Origin: Chloroflexota bacterium | Lineage (GTDB): Bacteria > Chloroflexota > Anaerolineae > Aggregatilineales > Phototrophicaceae | NCBI GenBank assembly: GCA_011523515.1 | Contig: WTGO01000031.1 | Location: forward strand, 1 to 64,000 | Direction of reading: 5' to 3' | DNA: 64,000 nucleotides | Shown: piece after piece, positions 1-9,200 of the stretch | Layout of the letters: the number at the start of each line of letters is the position of its first letter | Position numbering within the stretch: position 1 is the stretch's first letter | Notes under the pieces: generated by a model | Told to the model about the DNA's origin: nothing | What the model saw: the letters and a program-made list of their open reading frames with translations, nothing else | Database searches by the model: none | Position numbers and translations under genes: made by a program

Positions 1-2
1 AC

Positions 3-797
3 AGCTTGACCGAGCCCATGTCGGGCAGCGACGCCGGCAATATGGCCAGCCGCGCTGTGCTCAACGAAGCGGGCACGCACTATATCATCAGCGGGCGCAA
101 GAGCTGGGTGACCAGCGCGCCTTTCGCTGACCGGATTGTGCTCTTTGCGATGACGGCCGCGGAAGAGCAACATCGCGGCATCACCTGCTTTCTCATCGAC
201 ACCAGCCAGCCCGGATTCAGTCGCGGCAAGACCGAGCCCAAGCTGGGCATTCGCGCCAGCGCCACCAGCGAAATCATCTTCGACAACTACGCCTGCCCGA
301 TTGAGCAGGTGCTTGGGGGCGTGGGGCAGGGCTTCAAGATCGCCATGACGGTGCTGGACGCCGGGCGCATCGGCATCGCGGCGCAGGCGCTGGGCATCGC
401 CGAGGCGGCCTATGAAGCGGCGCTGGTTTACGCGCGCGAACGCGAGGCTTTCGGCGCGCCCATCGGCAGCTATCAGATGATCCAACAAAAGATCGCCGAT
501 ATGAAGACACGCATCGAAGCCGGCCGCGGCTTGATCTACGGGGCGATTGTCGCCAAGGAGCGGGCGCTGGCGAGCGGCGGACGTTACACCACCGAAGCAA
601 GCATGGCCAAGCTGTTCTGCAGCGAGACGGCGGCATATGTCACCGACGAGGCCCTGCAAATCCACGGCGGCATGGGTTACAGCAAAGAGATGCCGATCGA
701 GCGCTATTATCGCGATGCGCGCATCACGCGAATTTACGAAGGCACGAGCGAGATCCAGCGCATGGTGATCGCTCGCAATGAATTGGGGTTACGATGA
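3..797 (+). CDS. acyl-CoA dehydrogenase, C-terminal part (5' truncated by window edge)
   Basis: FAD-dependent acyl-CoA dehydrogenase, which oxidises acyl-CoA thioesters to trans-2-enoyl-CoA and passes electrons to ETF. The reading frame is open to the first base of the window; the ORF-track start is an internal TTG (Leu of LTEPMSGSDAGN), so roughly the first third of a ~380-residue protein is missing. Visible family features are the TEPxxGSD flavin/substrate motif, a middle beta domain (KSWVTSA), the C-terminal helical domain with REAFGAPIGSYQ, the QIHGGMGYSKEMPIERYYRDARI block and the terminal IYEGTSEIQRMVIAR signature. The last codons overlap the next gene by 4 bp (ATGA), so the two are probably co-translated. 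Substrate chain length cannot be read from this fragment. Confidence 0.93.
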   Translation, partial: SLTEPMSGSDAGNMASRAVLNEAGTHYIISGRKSWVTSAPFADRIVLFAMTAAEEQHRGITCFLIDTSQPGFSRGKTEPKLGIRASATSEIIFDNYACPIEQVLGGVGQGFKIAMTVLDAGRIGIAAQALGIAEAAYEAALVYAREREAFGAPIGSYQMIQQKIADMKTRIEAGRGLIYGAIVAKERALASGGRYTTEASMAKLFCSETAAYVTDEALQIHGGMGYSKEMPIERYYRDARITRIYEGTSEIQRMVIARNELGLR

Positions 798-1825
798 GAG
801 CAGCAGTCTTAAGAGGACACGGCGGCCACGAGGTCGTCGATTATGCAGAGGGTTTGCCCATGCCTGAGCCGGGCTACGGCGAGGCGCGGGTCAAGATCAA
901 AGCGGCGGCGCTGAACCGGCTGGATTTGTGGGTGCGGGCCGGCTGGCGTGGCTTGGAGCTGGACTTTCCGCATGTAGTCTGCGCGGATGGCGCCGGCGTG
1001 GTGGACGCGGTGGGCGAGGGTGTGACGACGGTCGCGGTTGGCGACCCCGTCTGCATCGACCCGACCATTGTAGCGGCCGACGATCCGGCGCTGCATAGCG
1101 GGCTGGAGAATCAGACGCGTATCGCTATCCTGGGCGAGCATCATAGCGGGACGGCGGCCGAGTACGTGGTCCTGCCGCAGCGCAACTTGATGAAAATGCC
1201 GGTCGGTTTTGACTACGGCGAGGCGGCGGCGGTCGGTCTGGTGGGGGTGACGGCCTGGCATTCGCTGATCACGCGCGGCGGCCTGACCGCGGGCGAATCG
1301 GTCTTGATTGTGGGCGCGGGCGGTGGCGTCAACAGCATCAGTATTCAGATCGCCAAGCTGGCCGGCGCGACCGTGTATGTGGTCGGCAGCGATGCCCGGA
1401 AATGCGCGCAAGCCGAAGCCATCGGCGCGGACGTGACGATCAACCGCGACGACGAGCCGCAGTGGTCGCGCGCGATCTACCGGTTGACGAATCGGCGCGG
1501 GGTGGATGTGGTTGTCGACAATGTCGGCGCGGCGACCCTGGGGCAGAGCATGCGCGCTTGCCGCATCGGCGGTCGCATCCTGATCGTCGGCGGCACCAGC
1601 GGCTATCAAGTCGAGCTCAACGTGGCGCAGTTATTCGCGCGGCATATCGAGCTGATCGGCAGTACAATGGGGCCGCATCGCGATTATGTCACCTTCATGG
1701 AGCAGGTCTACGCCGGGCGTATCCAGGCGGTGATCGGCGCGCGTCTGCCGCTCAGCGAGGCGCGACACGCGCAACAGCTGCTTGAGGAGAATGCGGTCTT
1801 CGGCAAGGTCGTGCTGGAGGTTTAG
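794..1825 (+). CDS. zinc-type alcohol dehydrogenase / quinone oxidoreductase family (MDR)
   Basis: Medium-chain dehydrogenase/reductase of 343 residues, the usual length. The N-terminal GroES-like domain carries AALNRLDLWVRAG and PHVVCADGAGVV, typical of quinone-oxidoreductase-like members; the Rossmann domain follows with VLIVGAGGGVNSISIQIAK (nucleotide-binding glycine motif) and GGRILIVGGTSG. The catalytic-zinc Cys of classical ADHs is not evident at the usual position (C in VVCADGAG is the only candidate), so it may be a zinc-free NAD(P)H oxidoreductase. It overlaps the acyl-CoA dehydrogenase stop by 4 bp, which suggests joint expression and perhaps action on an acyl-CoA-derived ketone or enoyl substrate; that substrate is inference. 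Confidence 0.88.
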   Translation: MRAAVLRGHGGHEVVDYAEGLPMPEPGYGEARVKIKAAALNRLDLWVRAGWRGLELDFPHVVCADGAGVVDAVGEGVTTVAVGDPVCIDPTIVAADDPALHSGLENQTRIAILGEHHSGTAAEYVVLPQRNLMKMPVGFDYGEAAAVGLVGVTAWHSLITRGGLTAGESVLIVGAGGGVNSISIQIAKLAGATVYVVGSDARKCAQAEAIGADVTINRDDEPQWSRAIYRLTNRRGVDVVVDNVGAATLGQSMRACRIGGRILIVGGTSGYQVELNVAQLFARHIELIGSTMGPHRDYVTFMEQVYAGRIQAVIGARLPLSEARHAQQLLEENAVFGKVVLEV

Positions 1826-1846
1826 CCCGGGTAGAGTCAGGCCAGA

Positions 1847-2320
1847 ATGCCATTTGACGGCACGGACGTTTTTTTGCTGGCGAGCCAATTAGGGTTGCCG
1901 GATTTGGAGCGCGCGGCGGGCGCAGCCGGCGTGATGAGCATCTTGCAAGTGTCGGCCTATTATGCCGAGCGCAGGGTGCGGCATTCGGTGGCGCGCGTCA
2001 GCGAGTATCAGACCGGCGAAATCGAATTGCGGATCGTATTTCAAGGCGTGAGTCTGGCTGAGCCGCTGCGGCTCGCGGTCGAGCGCGAGAGTATGGAGAA
2101 GCTGGATGAAGTGCTGCTGCGGGTTAAGTTCGGCAGGCTGGTCGATCAGCCCGGGCTCTCTTACGCCGAGCGCAGTTTGTGGCTGATTCAGCGGGCGGCG
2201 GGGAATCACAACCATGGCATTCTGGTCGCGCCTGATCGGCCGGAGACGCCCTACTCGACCATTGTCAACGCGATTGACGCCTACCTGCCCGAGGCCATTC
2301 GCGAGATACCCTTGAGGTGA
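1847..2320 (+). CDS. hypothetical protein, 157 aa
   Basis: I do not recognise this family. It is a soluble, mixed-charge protein without a signal peptide or membrane segment; it starts MPFDGTDVFLLASQ and has a central stretch rich in Glu/Arg and a conserved-looking GNHNHGILVAP. The fold looks alpha/beta. It begins 21 bp after the MDR gene and its stop overlaps the start of the CYTH gene (ATGA at 2317), so it sits in the middle of a four-gene co-directional run. Codon use matches the neighbours, which supports a real gene. Confidence 0.6.
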   Translation: MPFDGTDVFLLASQLGLPDLERAAGAAGVMSILQVSAYYAERRVRHSVARVSEYQTGEIELRIVFQGVSLAEPLRLAVERESMEKLDEVLLRVKFGRLVDQPGLSYAERSLWLIQRAAGNHNHGILVAPDRPETPYSTIVNAIDAYLPEAIREIPLR

Positions 2321-2922
2321 CGCCGATGAACGATGACGCGCTGCACGAGGTCGAGGTCAAACTTTATACGCCGGATTTGACGCGCGTCAAGACGGCCCTG
2401 GAAGCGGCCGGCGCCGCACTGGTGAAGCCGCGGGTGTTCGAGCGCAACGTGCGTTATGACAGCGCCGATGGGATGCTGACGGCAGGGGGCGTTGTGCTGC
2501 GCTTGCGGCAGGATGATGCCGCGCGGCTGACATTCAAGGCCGACGAACGGGTGGTGGACGGCATCTCCAGCCGCTTCGAAGCCGAGGTCGAAGTCAGCGA
2601 TTTCGCGTTGATGGGTCTGATTTTGGAGCGGCTGGGCTATGTAGTCGCTCTGATTTACGAGAAGTACCGGACGACCTATGCGCTGGCGGGAGCGGAAGTG
2701 GTGCTGGACGAGCTGCCCTTCGGCAATTTCACCGAGATTGAGGGCGATGCGGCGACGATTGAGCGGGTAGCGGGTCAGCTGGGGCTGGCTGGCGCGCGGC
2801 GCATGGGCGGGAGTTATGTGTACATTTTTTTGGGCTTGAAGGAGCGCTTGGGATTGATGGAGCGGGATTGTACGTTTGAGGTGTTTGCTGGGGTGGATGT
2901 GGATTTGTCACAGGTGATTTAA
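2317..2922 (+). CDS. CYTH-domain protein (class IV adenylate cyclase / triphosphatase-like, CyaB type)
   Basis: CYTH enzymes form a beta-barrel tunnel that binds triphosphate substrates with divalent metal; members include class IV adenylate cyclase and thiamine triphosphatase/inorganic triphosphatases. The diagnostic ExExK metal/phosphate motif is seen as EVEVK (around residues 11-15; the chain starts MTPMNDDALHEVEVKL). Further barrel residues are FERNVRYDS, LRLRQDD, LTFKAD, FEAEVEV, EKYRTTY and VVLDELPFGNFTEIEG, all in family order. Length (201 aa) fits. The two ATGs at 2317 and 2326 are both possible; the first overlaps the upstream stop. Which triphosphate is the substrate cannot be told from the sequence. 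Confidence 0.85.
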   Translation: MTPMNDDALHEVEVKLYTPDLTRVKTALEAAGAALVKPRVFERNVRYDSADGMLTAGGVVLRLRQDDAARLTFKADERVVDGISSRFEAEVEVSDFALMGLILERLGYVVALIYEKYRTTYALAGAEVVLDELPFGNFTEIEGDAATIERVAGQLGLAGARRMGGSYVYIFLGLKERLGLMERDCTFEVFAGVDVDLSQVI

Positions 2923-2985
2923 CCACCGAGATCACAGAGAACGCAGAGAAATTTTACCACTGAGTACACCGAGGACACCGAGTCT
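2923..2985. repeat. CACAGAG-type dispersed repeat, left outer arm flanking the TIR gene
   Basis: Intergenic sequence built from CACCGAG/CACAGAG units (CCACCGAGATCACAGAG, then ACCACTGAGTACACCGAGG). The first 26 bases are inverted at 4047-4071 on the far side of the TIR gene with a few mismatches. The same family forms the palindromic element at 31415-31645. Confidence 0.7.
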
Positions 2986-3006
2986 AACGAAAACACCGAC
3001 TATAGG

Positions 3007-3032
3007 ATTGTAGGGGCGAGCCTTGGCTCGCC
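3007..3032. repeat. REP-like palindrome, left inner arm
   Basis: ATTGTAGG followed by the perfect palindrome GGCGAGCCTTGGCTCGCC. The 26-bp unit recurs in inverted orientation at 3975-4000 with one mismatch, bracketing the TIR gene. Confidence 0.7.
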
Positions 3033-3075
3033 GCACTCGTGAAATCGCGAGACCTACGCAAAGAGGACAAGTGAG

Positions 3076-3852
3076 ATGATGACAACTCCAGAGAAGCAAG
3101 AGAGACTACGTCGGTTTCTGGCTGAACGAGAGACTGTGCCAATTCCGCGCAATTACGGAAAGCTGGTCAAGTTACTGGCGTTGGAATTTGCGCAAGGCAT
3201 ACATTTAAATCTGTGGCGCCCTGAAATAATTCTTGTCCGTCAAAACGAGCCGCATCGACCGGACCAGGCAATTTTGCGACAGTTTATTGAAGAGCGTTGG
3301 AAGGATTCAATCGACAGCACATTTACGATTGTTTTGTTGGCACACGGTTACATAGCTGCGACACAGTATGAGACAAGGTACCGCGTCACAGAGAAGGCGA
3401 TGGATCTTCTCGAATACCCGGACCCGCACGACGTCTTCATTTCGTACCGACGACTCGACAGCAGCGCGCTCGCCCTTCTGGTGCTTGCGCGACTCAAAGA
3501 ACACAGTCTTGTCCCATTTTGCGACATGGCGCTGGAAGCGGGTGGCAACTGGCACGCGGATTTAGAAGATCGCATCCGAGACTGTGATTATTTCATCATA
3601 TTGCTCGGCAAAGACACGCTGTCGTCGCCAATGACGGTAAAGGAAATCCAATGGGCGCTGGAATACGAAAAAACAGTCATACCCGTTTGGCACAGCGGTT
3701 TCGACATTGATTCCGACCAGTGGAACCATGTCCCGTCCAAAGTGATTGACGCGATTCAGCAGACAAACGCGATCATCGTTCAAGACGAAAGCGCGAGCGG
3801 CTACAACAGCGCCATCGTCGAGTTACTGAACCGTTTCGGTATAACGCCGTAG
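3076..3852 (+). CDS. TIR-domain protein, probable NAD+-cleaving effector
   Basis: The C-terminal half (about residues 116-235) is a TIR domain: HDVFISYRRLDSS forms the first strand/box 1, LKEHSLVPFCD and LEDRIRDCDYFIILLGKDTLSSP follow, then VKEIQWALEYEKTVIPV. E190 in KEIQWAL lines up with the catalytic Glu of NADase TIRs (SARM1 has WVHKEIVTAL), so NADase activity is plausible. The N-terminal ~110 residues are not recognised; YETRYRVTEKAMDLLEY looks like the end of a winged-helix or adaptor domain. No membrane segment. The start follows AGAGGAC 10 bases upstream. The gene is clearly AT-richer than its neighbours and lies alone between two nested inverted-repeat pairs, which suggests acquisition. 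Bacterial TIR proteins commonly act in anti-phage abortive responses, but no partner sensor gene is adjacent. Confidence 0.85.
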   Translation: MMTTPEKQERLRRFLAERETVPIPRNYGKLVKLLALEFAQGIHLNLWRPEIILVRQNEPHRPDQAILRQFIEERWKDSIDSTFTIVLLAHGYIAATQYETRYRVTEKAMDLLEYPDPHDVFISYRRLDSSALALLVLARLKEHSLVPFCDMALEAGGNWHADLEDRIRDCDYFIILLGKDTLSSPMTVKEIQWALEYEKTVIPVWHSGFDIDSDQWNHVPSKVIDAIQQTNAIIVQDESASGYNSAIVELLNRFGITP

Positions 3853-3974
3853 GCAAGCAGCGCTGTACGGGCTACCTATCAGGTCGCCCGAAAATGTAGG
3901 TGAAATGACCGGCGGGCGACCCACCGGCTCGCCCCTGCGCACAGCGCGTATGGCGGATTTCGGATGAGGACGTG

Positions 3975-4000
3975 GGCGGGCCAAGGCTCGCCCCTACAAT
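3975..4000. repeat. REP-like palindrome, right inner arm
   Basis: GGCGGGCCAAGGCTCGCC followed by CCTACAAT: inverted copy of 3007-3032, one mismatch in 26 bases. Confidence 0.7.
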
Positions 4001-4046
4001 TTTCGACGTTGCACGTGTTTTTCGCGTTGGGCGGATAGCAGACTTC

Positions 4047-4071
4047 CTCTGCGCCCTCTGTGTCTCTGTGG
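4047..4071. repeat. CACAGAG-type repeat, right outer arm
   Basis: CTCTGCGCCCTCTGTGTCTC... reads on the opposite strand as CCACAGAGACACAGAGG, an imperfect inverted copy of 2923-2948. Together with the inner arms it frames the TIR gene symmetrically. Confidence 0.65.
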
Positions 4072-4149
4072 TGAATCTGCCTTGAGCAAAGCGGCGAGTC
4101 TGCGTATCATGCGCTCTGTTTTGTACGCGCTTGGCAGGCAAGCTGTGCT

Positions 4150-5073
4150 TTGATTGAGCTAATCCACATATTCATCGACAACTTGCTGCCGGTGCTGGCG
4201 ATTGCCGGCGTCGGTCTGTATTTGCGGCGCCGTTTTGATGTCAATCCGGCGATGATCTCGCGCATGATGTTCCACGTCTTTTCGCCGGCGCTTGCCTTCA
4301 ACGCGCTGTATACGCGCGACATCAGCGGCGGGGACTTCCTGCGCATGTATGGCGGCACGGTGGCGCTGGCGCTGACGGTCGCGTCTATCGCCTTTCTGGC
4401 GCTGCGCTGGCAGAAGATCAAAGCGAACGAGCGCGCGGCGGCCTTGGTCTCCACCTTTGTCTTTAACGGCGGCAACTTCGGCATCTCGATCGTCAGCTTT
4501 GCCTTCGGGGCGGAGGCGCTGAGTTACGCTGTCATCGCTTATGTGGCGGGTTCGACCACCGCTTACACGCTGGGCGTCTATATTTCGTCCAAGGGCAAAG
4601 CGTCTATGCTGCAGTCGCTGAGCAGCATCTTGCGTACGCCGTCGGTGTACGCGCTAGTCTTGGCTTTCGCGCTCAAGGGGCTTGGCATCAACGAGCTGCC
4701 GCCGGCGCTTGCCCGCACGTCGCAGCTGTTGGCCGATGCGTCGATCCCGCTGATGCTGGTGCTGCTGGGCTTGCAGCTGGGCGGGCTGGGCAAACCGAGC
4801 GGTTGGCGGTTGGTCGTCTCAGCCGGCGCTATTCGCTTGCTGCTCGCGCCATTGATTGCGGTGTTCTTCGCTTCGCTGTTTGGCTTGGAAGGCGCGGCGC
4901 GCTTCGCCTTTATCTTGCAGGCCGGCATGCCCACGGCGGTCATGACCATCGTGCTGGCGCACGAGTTCGGCACTGACCAGGACCTGGCGCTCAATCTGAT
5001 TATGGCTACCACTGTGGTCAGCCCGCTTACCTTGTCCCTGCTGATCTACCTGCTTCAGAACGGCATGATCTAA
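4150..5073 (+). CDS. AEC-family transporter (auxin efflux carrier-like permease)
   Basis: Polytopic membrane protein of 307 residues with about ten hydrophobic segments starting at once (IELIHIFIDNLLPVLAIAGVG). The halves resemble the AEC/MdcF family of secondary carriers for organic anions: LRRRFDVNPAMISRMMFHVFSPALAF in the first half, ALVSTFVFNGGNFGISIVSFAFG in the middle and FILQAGMPTAVMTIVLAHEFGTD near the end (Asn/Gly- and Pro-broken helices that are typical). The start is TTG at 4150; no ATG precedes the first helix. It stands alone between the repeat region and the RCK gene. Substrate unknown. Confidence 0.87.
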   Translation: MIELIHIFIDNLLPVLAIAGVGLYLRRRFDVNPAMISRMMFHVFSPALAFNALYTRDISGGDFLRMYGGTVALALTVASIAFLALRWQKIKANERAAALVSTFVFNGGNFGISIVSFAFGAEALSYAVIAYVAGSTTAYTLGVYISSKGKASMLQSLSSILRTPSVYALVLAFALKGLGINELPPALARTSQLLADASIPLMLVLLGLQLGGLGKPSGWRLVVSAGAIRLLLAPLIAVFFASLFGLEGAARFAFILQAGMPTAVMTIVLAHEFGTDQDLALNLIMATTVVSPLTLSLLIYLLQNGMI

Positions 5074-5133
5074 GTCCGGGCGATTCGGTTGCGCATTTAG
5101 CGAACTTATCTATCTTAACCTGCTTCAAACCAG

Positions 5134-5139
5134 TATAAT
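5134..5139 (+). promoter_or_regulatory. candidate -10 element (TATAAT) for the RCK-domain gene
   Basis: A consensus TATAAT lies 31 bases before the GTG start at 5170. The region 17 bases upstream (TATCTT) is a poor -35 match, so this is only a candidate. Confidence 0.35.
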
Positions 5140-5169
5140 ACCCGAGTCATTGATTGGTAGGGAGCCCGC

Positions 5170-6264
5170 GTGCCACACCACAAACTTGTTGAAGCAGTGC
5201 CGCTTGGCAAGCCCTCAAGACAGCTGCGAGTGCTGCGCGTCGGCTGGCATGATACACGCGCGCTGTTTCGCGAGTTCCGCAAGCCGCTGTTCATATTCGT
5301 CCTGGCGATATTTGTCGGTGGCTATATCTACATGAAGCTCAACAATGATTGGTCCGACAATGACGCGCTGAACTATGTCGATATGCCTTATATCATGTTG
5401 GCGCTGATGGTGCTGGAAGCCTCGATTGACGTGCCCAATGAGCCTTATCTGATCATATTTTGGTATATTCAGCCGCTATTGGCGGTGTATATCGTGGGGC
5501 GGGGGGCGGCGGATTTCCTGCGGCTCTTTATCAATCGCGAAGAAAGGCGCAGCGCCTGGGAGGCAGCCGTGGCATCTACGTTCAAGCGGCACATCATCGT
5601 GGTCGGCATCGGCCACACCGGCATGCGGATCACGCGCGAGCTATCGCAGATGGGATTCGAAGTGGTGGCGATCGATGCTGGCGTTAGCAAGGAATCGCAC
5701 GAGGCGCTTCATGGCCTGGATGTACCCTTGATCGCGGGCGACGGCCGGCAAGAGCAGGCGCTGGAAGCGGCCGGGCTTGGCCGGGCGACAGCGGTCGTTG
5801 TCGCCACGTCGGATGATCACGTAAACCTCGAGGTTACGATGCGCGTACGGGATATGAATGAGCATGTGCGCGTGGTGACGCGTATGTGGGATCGGCGGTT
5901 GGCGCAGCAGATCGAGCGGTTTTTCGGTGTTGAGGTCCTCAGCGCTTCGGATTTGGCGGCGCCCGCATTTGCCGGTGCGGCTGTCGGCGCGGAGATTACG
6001 CAGAACCTGCATATCGCGGGCATGGAATACAGCATGATCCGTCTGGTCGTCCGCGCCGATTCTTTTATGGACGGTCAGACTGTCGAGGCGATCCAGGAAA
6101 ATGAAGGCGTAGACATCGTCCTGTTGCACCAGGGGAACGGCAGTTCGCCCGATGTACATCCGCGTGGCGACATCCTTGTGCGCGGCGGCGATACAATCGT
6201 GCTATTCGCCCACCATGATCGCATCACCGAGCTTATCGGACGCAACGAAAGCGGTGGCCGCTAG
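5170..6264 (+). CDS. RCK/TrkA-N domain membrane protein (potassium channel-like)
   Basis: N-terminal part has two hydrophobic segments (FIFVLAIFVGGYIYM near residue 40 and YLIIFWYIQPLLAVYIV near 95) with a soluble stretch between; then an RCK_N Rossmann domain beginning IIVVGIGHTGMRITREL with the GxGxxG nucleotide motif and LIAGDGRQEQALEAAGL, and an RCK_C domain (MEYSMIRLVVRADSFMDGQTV to GGDTIVLFAHHDRI). The layout is that of Kch/MthK-type channels, but I see no TVGYG selectivity filter between the helices. It may be a degenerate or non-channel RCK sensor. The start is GTG at 5170, preceded by GGTAGGGAG. It is convergent with the GlyA-GcvT gene, 15 bp apart. Confidence 0.8.
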   Translation: MPHHKLVEAVPLGKPSRQLRVLRVGWHDTRALFREFRKPLFIFVLAIFVGGYIYMKLNNDWSDNDALNYVDMPYIMLALMVLEASIDVPNEPYLIIFWYIQPLLAVYIVGRGAADFLRLFINREERRSAWEAAVASTFKRHIIVVGIGHTGMRITRELSQMGFEVVAIDAGVSKESHEALHGLDVPLIAGDGRQEQALEAAGLGRATAVVVATSDDHVNLEVTMRVRDMNEHVRVVTRMWDRRLAQQIERFFGVEVLSASDLAAPAFAGAAVGAEITQNLHIAGMEYSMIRLVVRADSFMDGQTVEAIQENEGVDIVLLHQGNGSSPDVHPRGDILVRGGDTIVLFAHHDRITELIGRNESGGR

Positions 6265-6279
6265 CGCATTGGCGGCGTC

Positions 6280-9200
6280 TCACTTGCGCCGGGGAAAGCG
6301 CGTCAGAATGGTAAGCGGCTCCGGCACCTTGATGCGTTCGCTGAGCGACAGATTGCCCAGGTTGGTCGTTTTGGCGCGGGCGGCGCCGGCATAAAGCGCC
6401 AGCTGCGTTCCCGCTTTGCGGAAGCCAATTTCCATCAACGCCTGCCCAACCTGGTAACCCTCCGAGTCGATATTGCAACTGGTGACTTTGCCGACGACGC
6501 GTCCGCGCGGGCTGACGATGGGGTCGCCATAGTGCGCCGGGCGCGCGCCACGATTGTCCATGCGGAAGCGGCTGAGCTGGAATTTGCGCTGCGCTTCGTG
6601 GGCGATGAAGGCGGCCTTGCCAATGAAGAAGGGTTTGTACAATTTGACGTAGGCGCCAAAGCCGGCGTCGGCCGGGTTCATATTGAGCTCGCCGGCCAGC
6701 TCCAGGCCGTACAGGGGCAGCCCGGCTTCGGTGCGCAGGCTGTCGCGGGCCGCCAAGCCACACGGTGTCACGCCGGCATCAACCAGCGCCTGAAAGAGGG
6801 CAGCCGCCTGATCGGGATGCGCGAAGAGCTCGTAGGCGACGCGTTCGCCAGTGTAACCCGTGCGCGAGACGATCAGGTCGATGCCGCCGAGCCTAACACG
6901 TGTCACGCCCGCCCATTTCAGCCGCTTGACGCGCGCCTTGTCTGCCGCGCTGCCGTCGAGCGAGAGCAAGCAGTCGCGGCTCTTTGGTCCCTGCAGCGCG
7001 ATGTCGACGCGCCGTTCCTTGTCCCACTGCCGCAGGCGCAGATCACGTAATTGGAAGCGGTCGGCGCCGGACAGACGCCGGCTTGGATGGCGCGAATCGA
7101 TCATCACCTCGCCCGTGATGACGGCCTGGAGCCATTGCCAGTTTTTGTCGTTGTTGGAGGCGTTGACGACCACCAGGAAGTGTTCTTCGGCCAGGCGATA
7201 GATCATCAGGTCGTCAAGCGGGATGCCGGCGACATCGAGAAAGTAGGTATAGTGCGAGCTGCCGACTTTCAAGCGCTTGACATCATTGGTGGTGACCTGA
7301 TCGAGGAAATCGGCCGCGCCGCGCCCCTGGATGTCGAAAACGCCCATATGCGCCACATCAAAGATGCCTGCGCCGTTACGGACGGCGTTATGCTCTTCGC
7401 TGACCGAGCGATACCATAGCGGCATATCGTATCCGGCGAAGGGCGCCATCTTCGCGCCCAGGTCCAGGTGCAGCGCATGCAAAGGCGTCTCCTGCAGCAT
7501 ATCTACAGCGGCGACATCCGGTTCAAACTGGGGCAGATCGGCCGCAGGTTGGCGGGGATAAAGCTCGCCGTTTATGCCGACGCAATAAGTTTTCTCTGCG
7601 TAGCCGGCGCTATCGGCCAGCATTTCCGGCTCGCCTTCGCCGATGATTTGCACGGAAACCGGGCCCGGCAATTTTGCGTGCGCATCGGCGTCGTCGAATA
7701 GAACGAAACCGTCGCTGAGGCTGCGCATCCATGCCACGGCGCGCTCGGCCCATCCGGCCAGGGTCAGGCGATATTCGCTCTGCGAGAGCCGCTCGACGCT
7801 GCCGCTGGCCATCGCCGAGCCGTCCTTCTCGAGGATGCGGGTCGGCTGCTGTTCGCCGTCCTTGAGCGCTGCTACATCGCTGGACAGGACAAGTTGCAAG
7901 AAGTCTGCGGCAACCGCTCCGCTCACGCTGATGTTGATGCAGGTTTCAGCGGCGTTGTGATCCAATTGATAGAAATGGGGGTAGTCATCGGCGTCGGCGT
8001 TGGTATCGATTCCGAGTTGGGCGGACAAGGCGCGCGACCGCCGTTGCGCCGCCTGCAGCACATCAAAGTCGATCTTGGCCCGCGCAAGAGGGCGCACTCG
8101 GCCGGTCAAGCTGAAGGGCAGGCAGGCTTCCAGCACATCAGCGATGATGTCGCCGAGCTCGTCGATTTGGCTTACGCTGATGCCGCGTTGCGTGAGCCAG
8201 GTAGTTCCAAGGCGGATCCCGCTGGGACGCAGCGCCGAGGTGTCGCCGGGGATCGTTTGCCGATTGACGACGACGCCGGCCAGGTCGAGGATGCGCGCGG
8301 CCATGTCGCCGCTGAGTTCTGCGCCGTCGGCCCCGACGATGGACTTGCAGTCCAGCAGCAGCAGATGCGTGTTCGTGCCGCCGTAGGGCACGCGGAATCC
8401 GCGATCGGTCAGCTTGGCGGCCAACCGCTCGGCATTGACCAGGGTATTTGCTTGCAGGTCCCGAAACTGCTTGGTCGTGGCCAGGCGCAGGGCGACCGCC
8501 AAACCAGCCATGGCATTGATATGCGGCCCGCCTTGCTCGCCGGGGAAGACAGCGCGGTCCAGCTTGCGGGAAAGGTCGCGCCGGTGGGTGATAAGTACCG
8601 CTCCGCGCGGTCCATTCAGTGTTTTGTGGGTGGTGAAACTGACGACATCGGCGATGCCGACCGGGCTGGGGTAGACGCCGGCGGCGATCAGCCCGGCGAC
8701 ATGGGCCACATCCGCCAGCAGATAGGCGCCAACTGCATCGGCAATTTTGCGATATTCGTCCCAGTCGGCGGCGTAGGGATAACTGCTGAAGCCGCCGATG
8801 ATGAGGCGCGGCTTATGCTCCAGCGCAAGCTGCATCATCTGCTGGTAGTCAAGTTTTTCGCTTTCGGGATTGATGCTGTAGCTGACAATGTTGTAGTTGC
8901 TGCCGCTGCGGTTGACCGGGCTGCCGTGGGTCAAATGGCCTCCCATGATCAGGTCCATGCCCATCACGGTGTCGCCGACATCAAGCAGGGCTGAATAGAC
9001 GGCGTTATTGGCTGGCGCGCCGGAAAGCGGCTGCACATTCACGTAGAGGTCGTCGGCGTCGAGTCCGTTGCCCTGGAAGACCTCGGCCGCGCGCCGCCGC
9101 GCCAAAGACTCCAGAATGTTGGCGTATTCCGTGCCTTTGTAATAGCGTTGATCGGCATTGCGGCGGAATTCCGGCAGTCGCTGGGCGTAATCGAGAACTT

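Larger units (their letters stand above)
3853..4149. other. intergenic repeat-rich stretch
   Basis: No gene seen in these ~300 bases. It holds the two right-hand inverted-repeat arms (3975-4000, 4047-4071) and a further partial copy of the GGCTCGCCCCT motif near 3927. The rest is unremarkable. Confidence 0.6.

Noticed and set aside
809-1609. 266-aa minus-strand ORF
   Set aside because: Antisense to the MDR oxidoreductase; composition (Arg/Asp/His rich) is typical of GC-rich shadow frames.
7894-8994. 366-aa plus-strand ORF
   Set aside because: Antisense shadow of the GlyA-GcvT fusion gene, with no domain signature.
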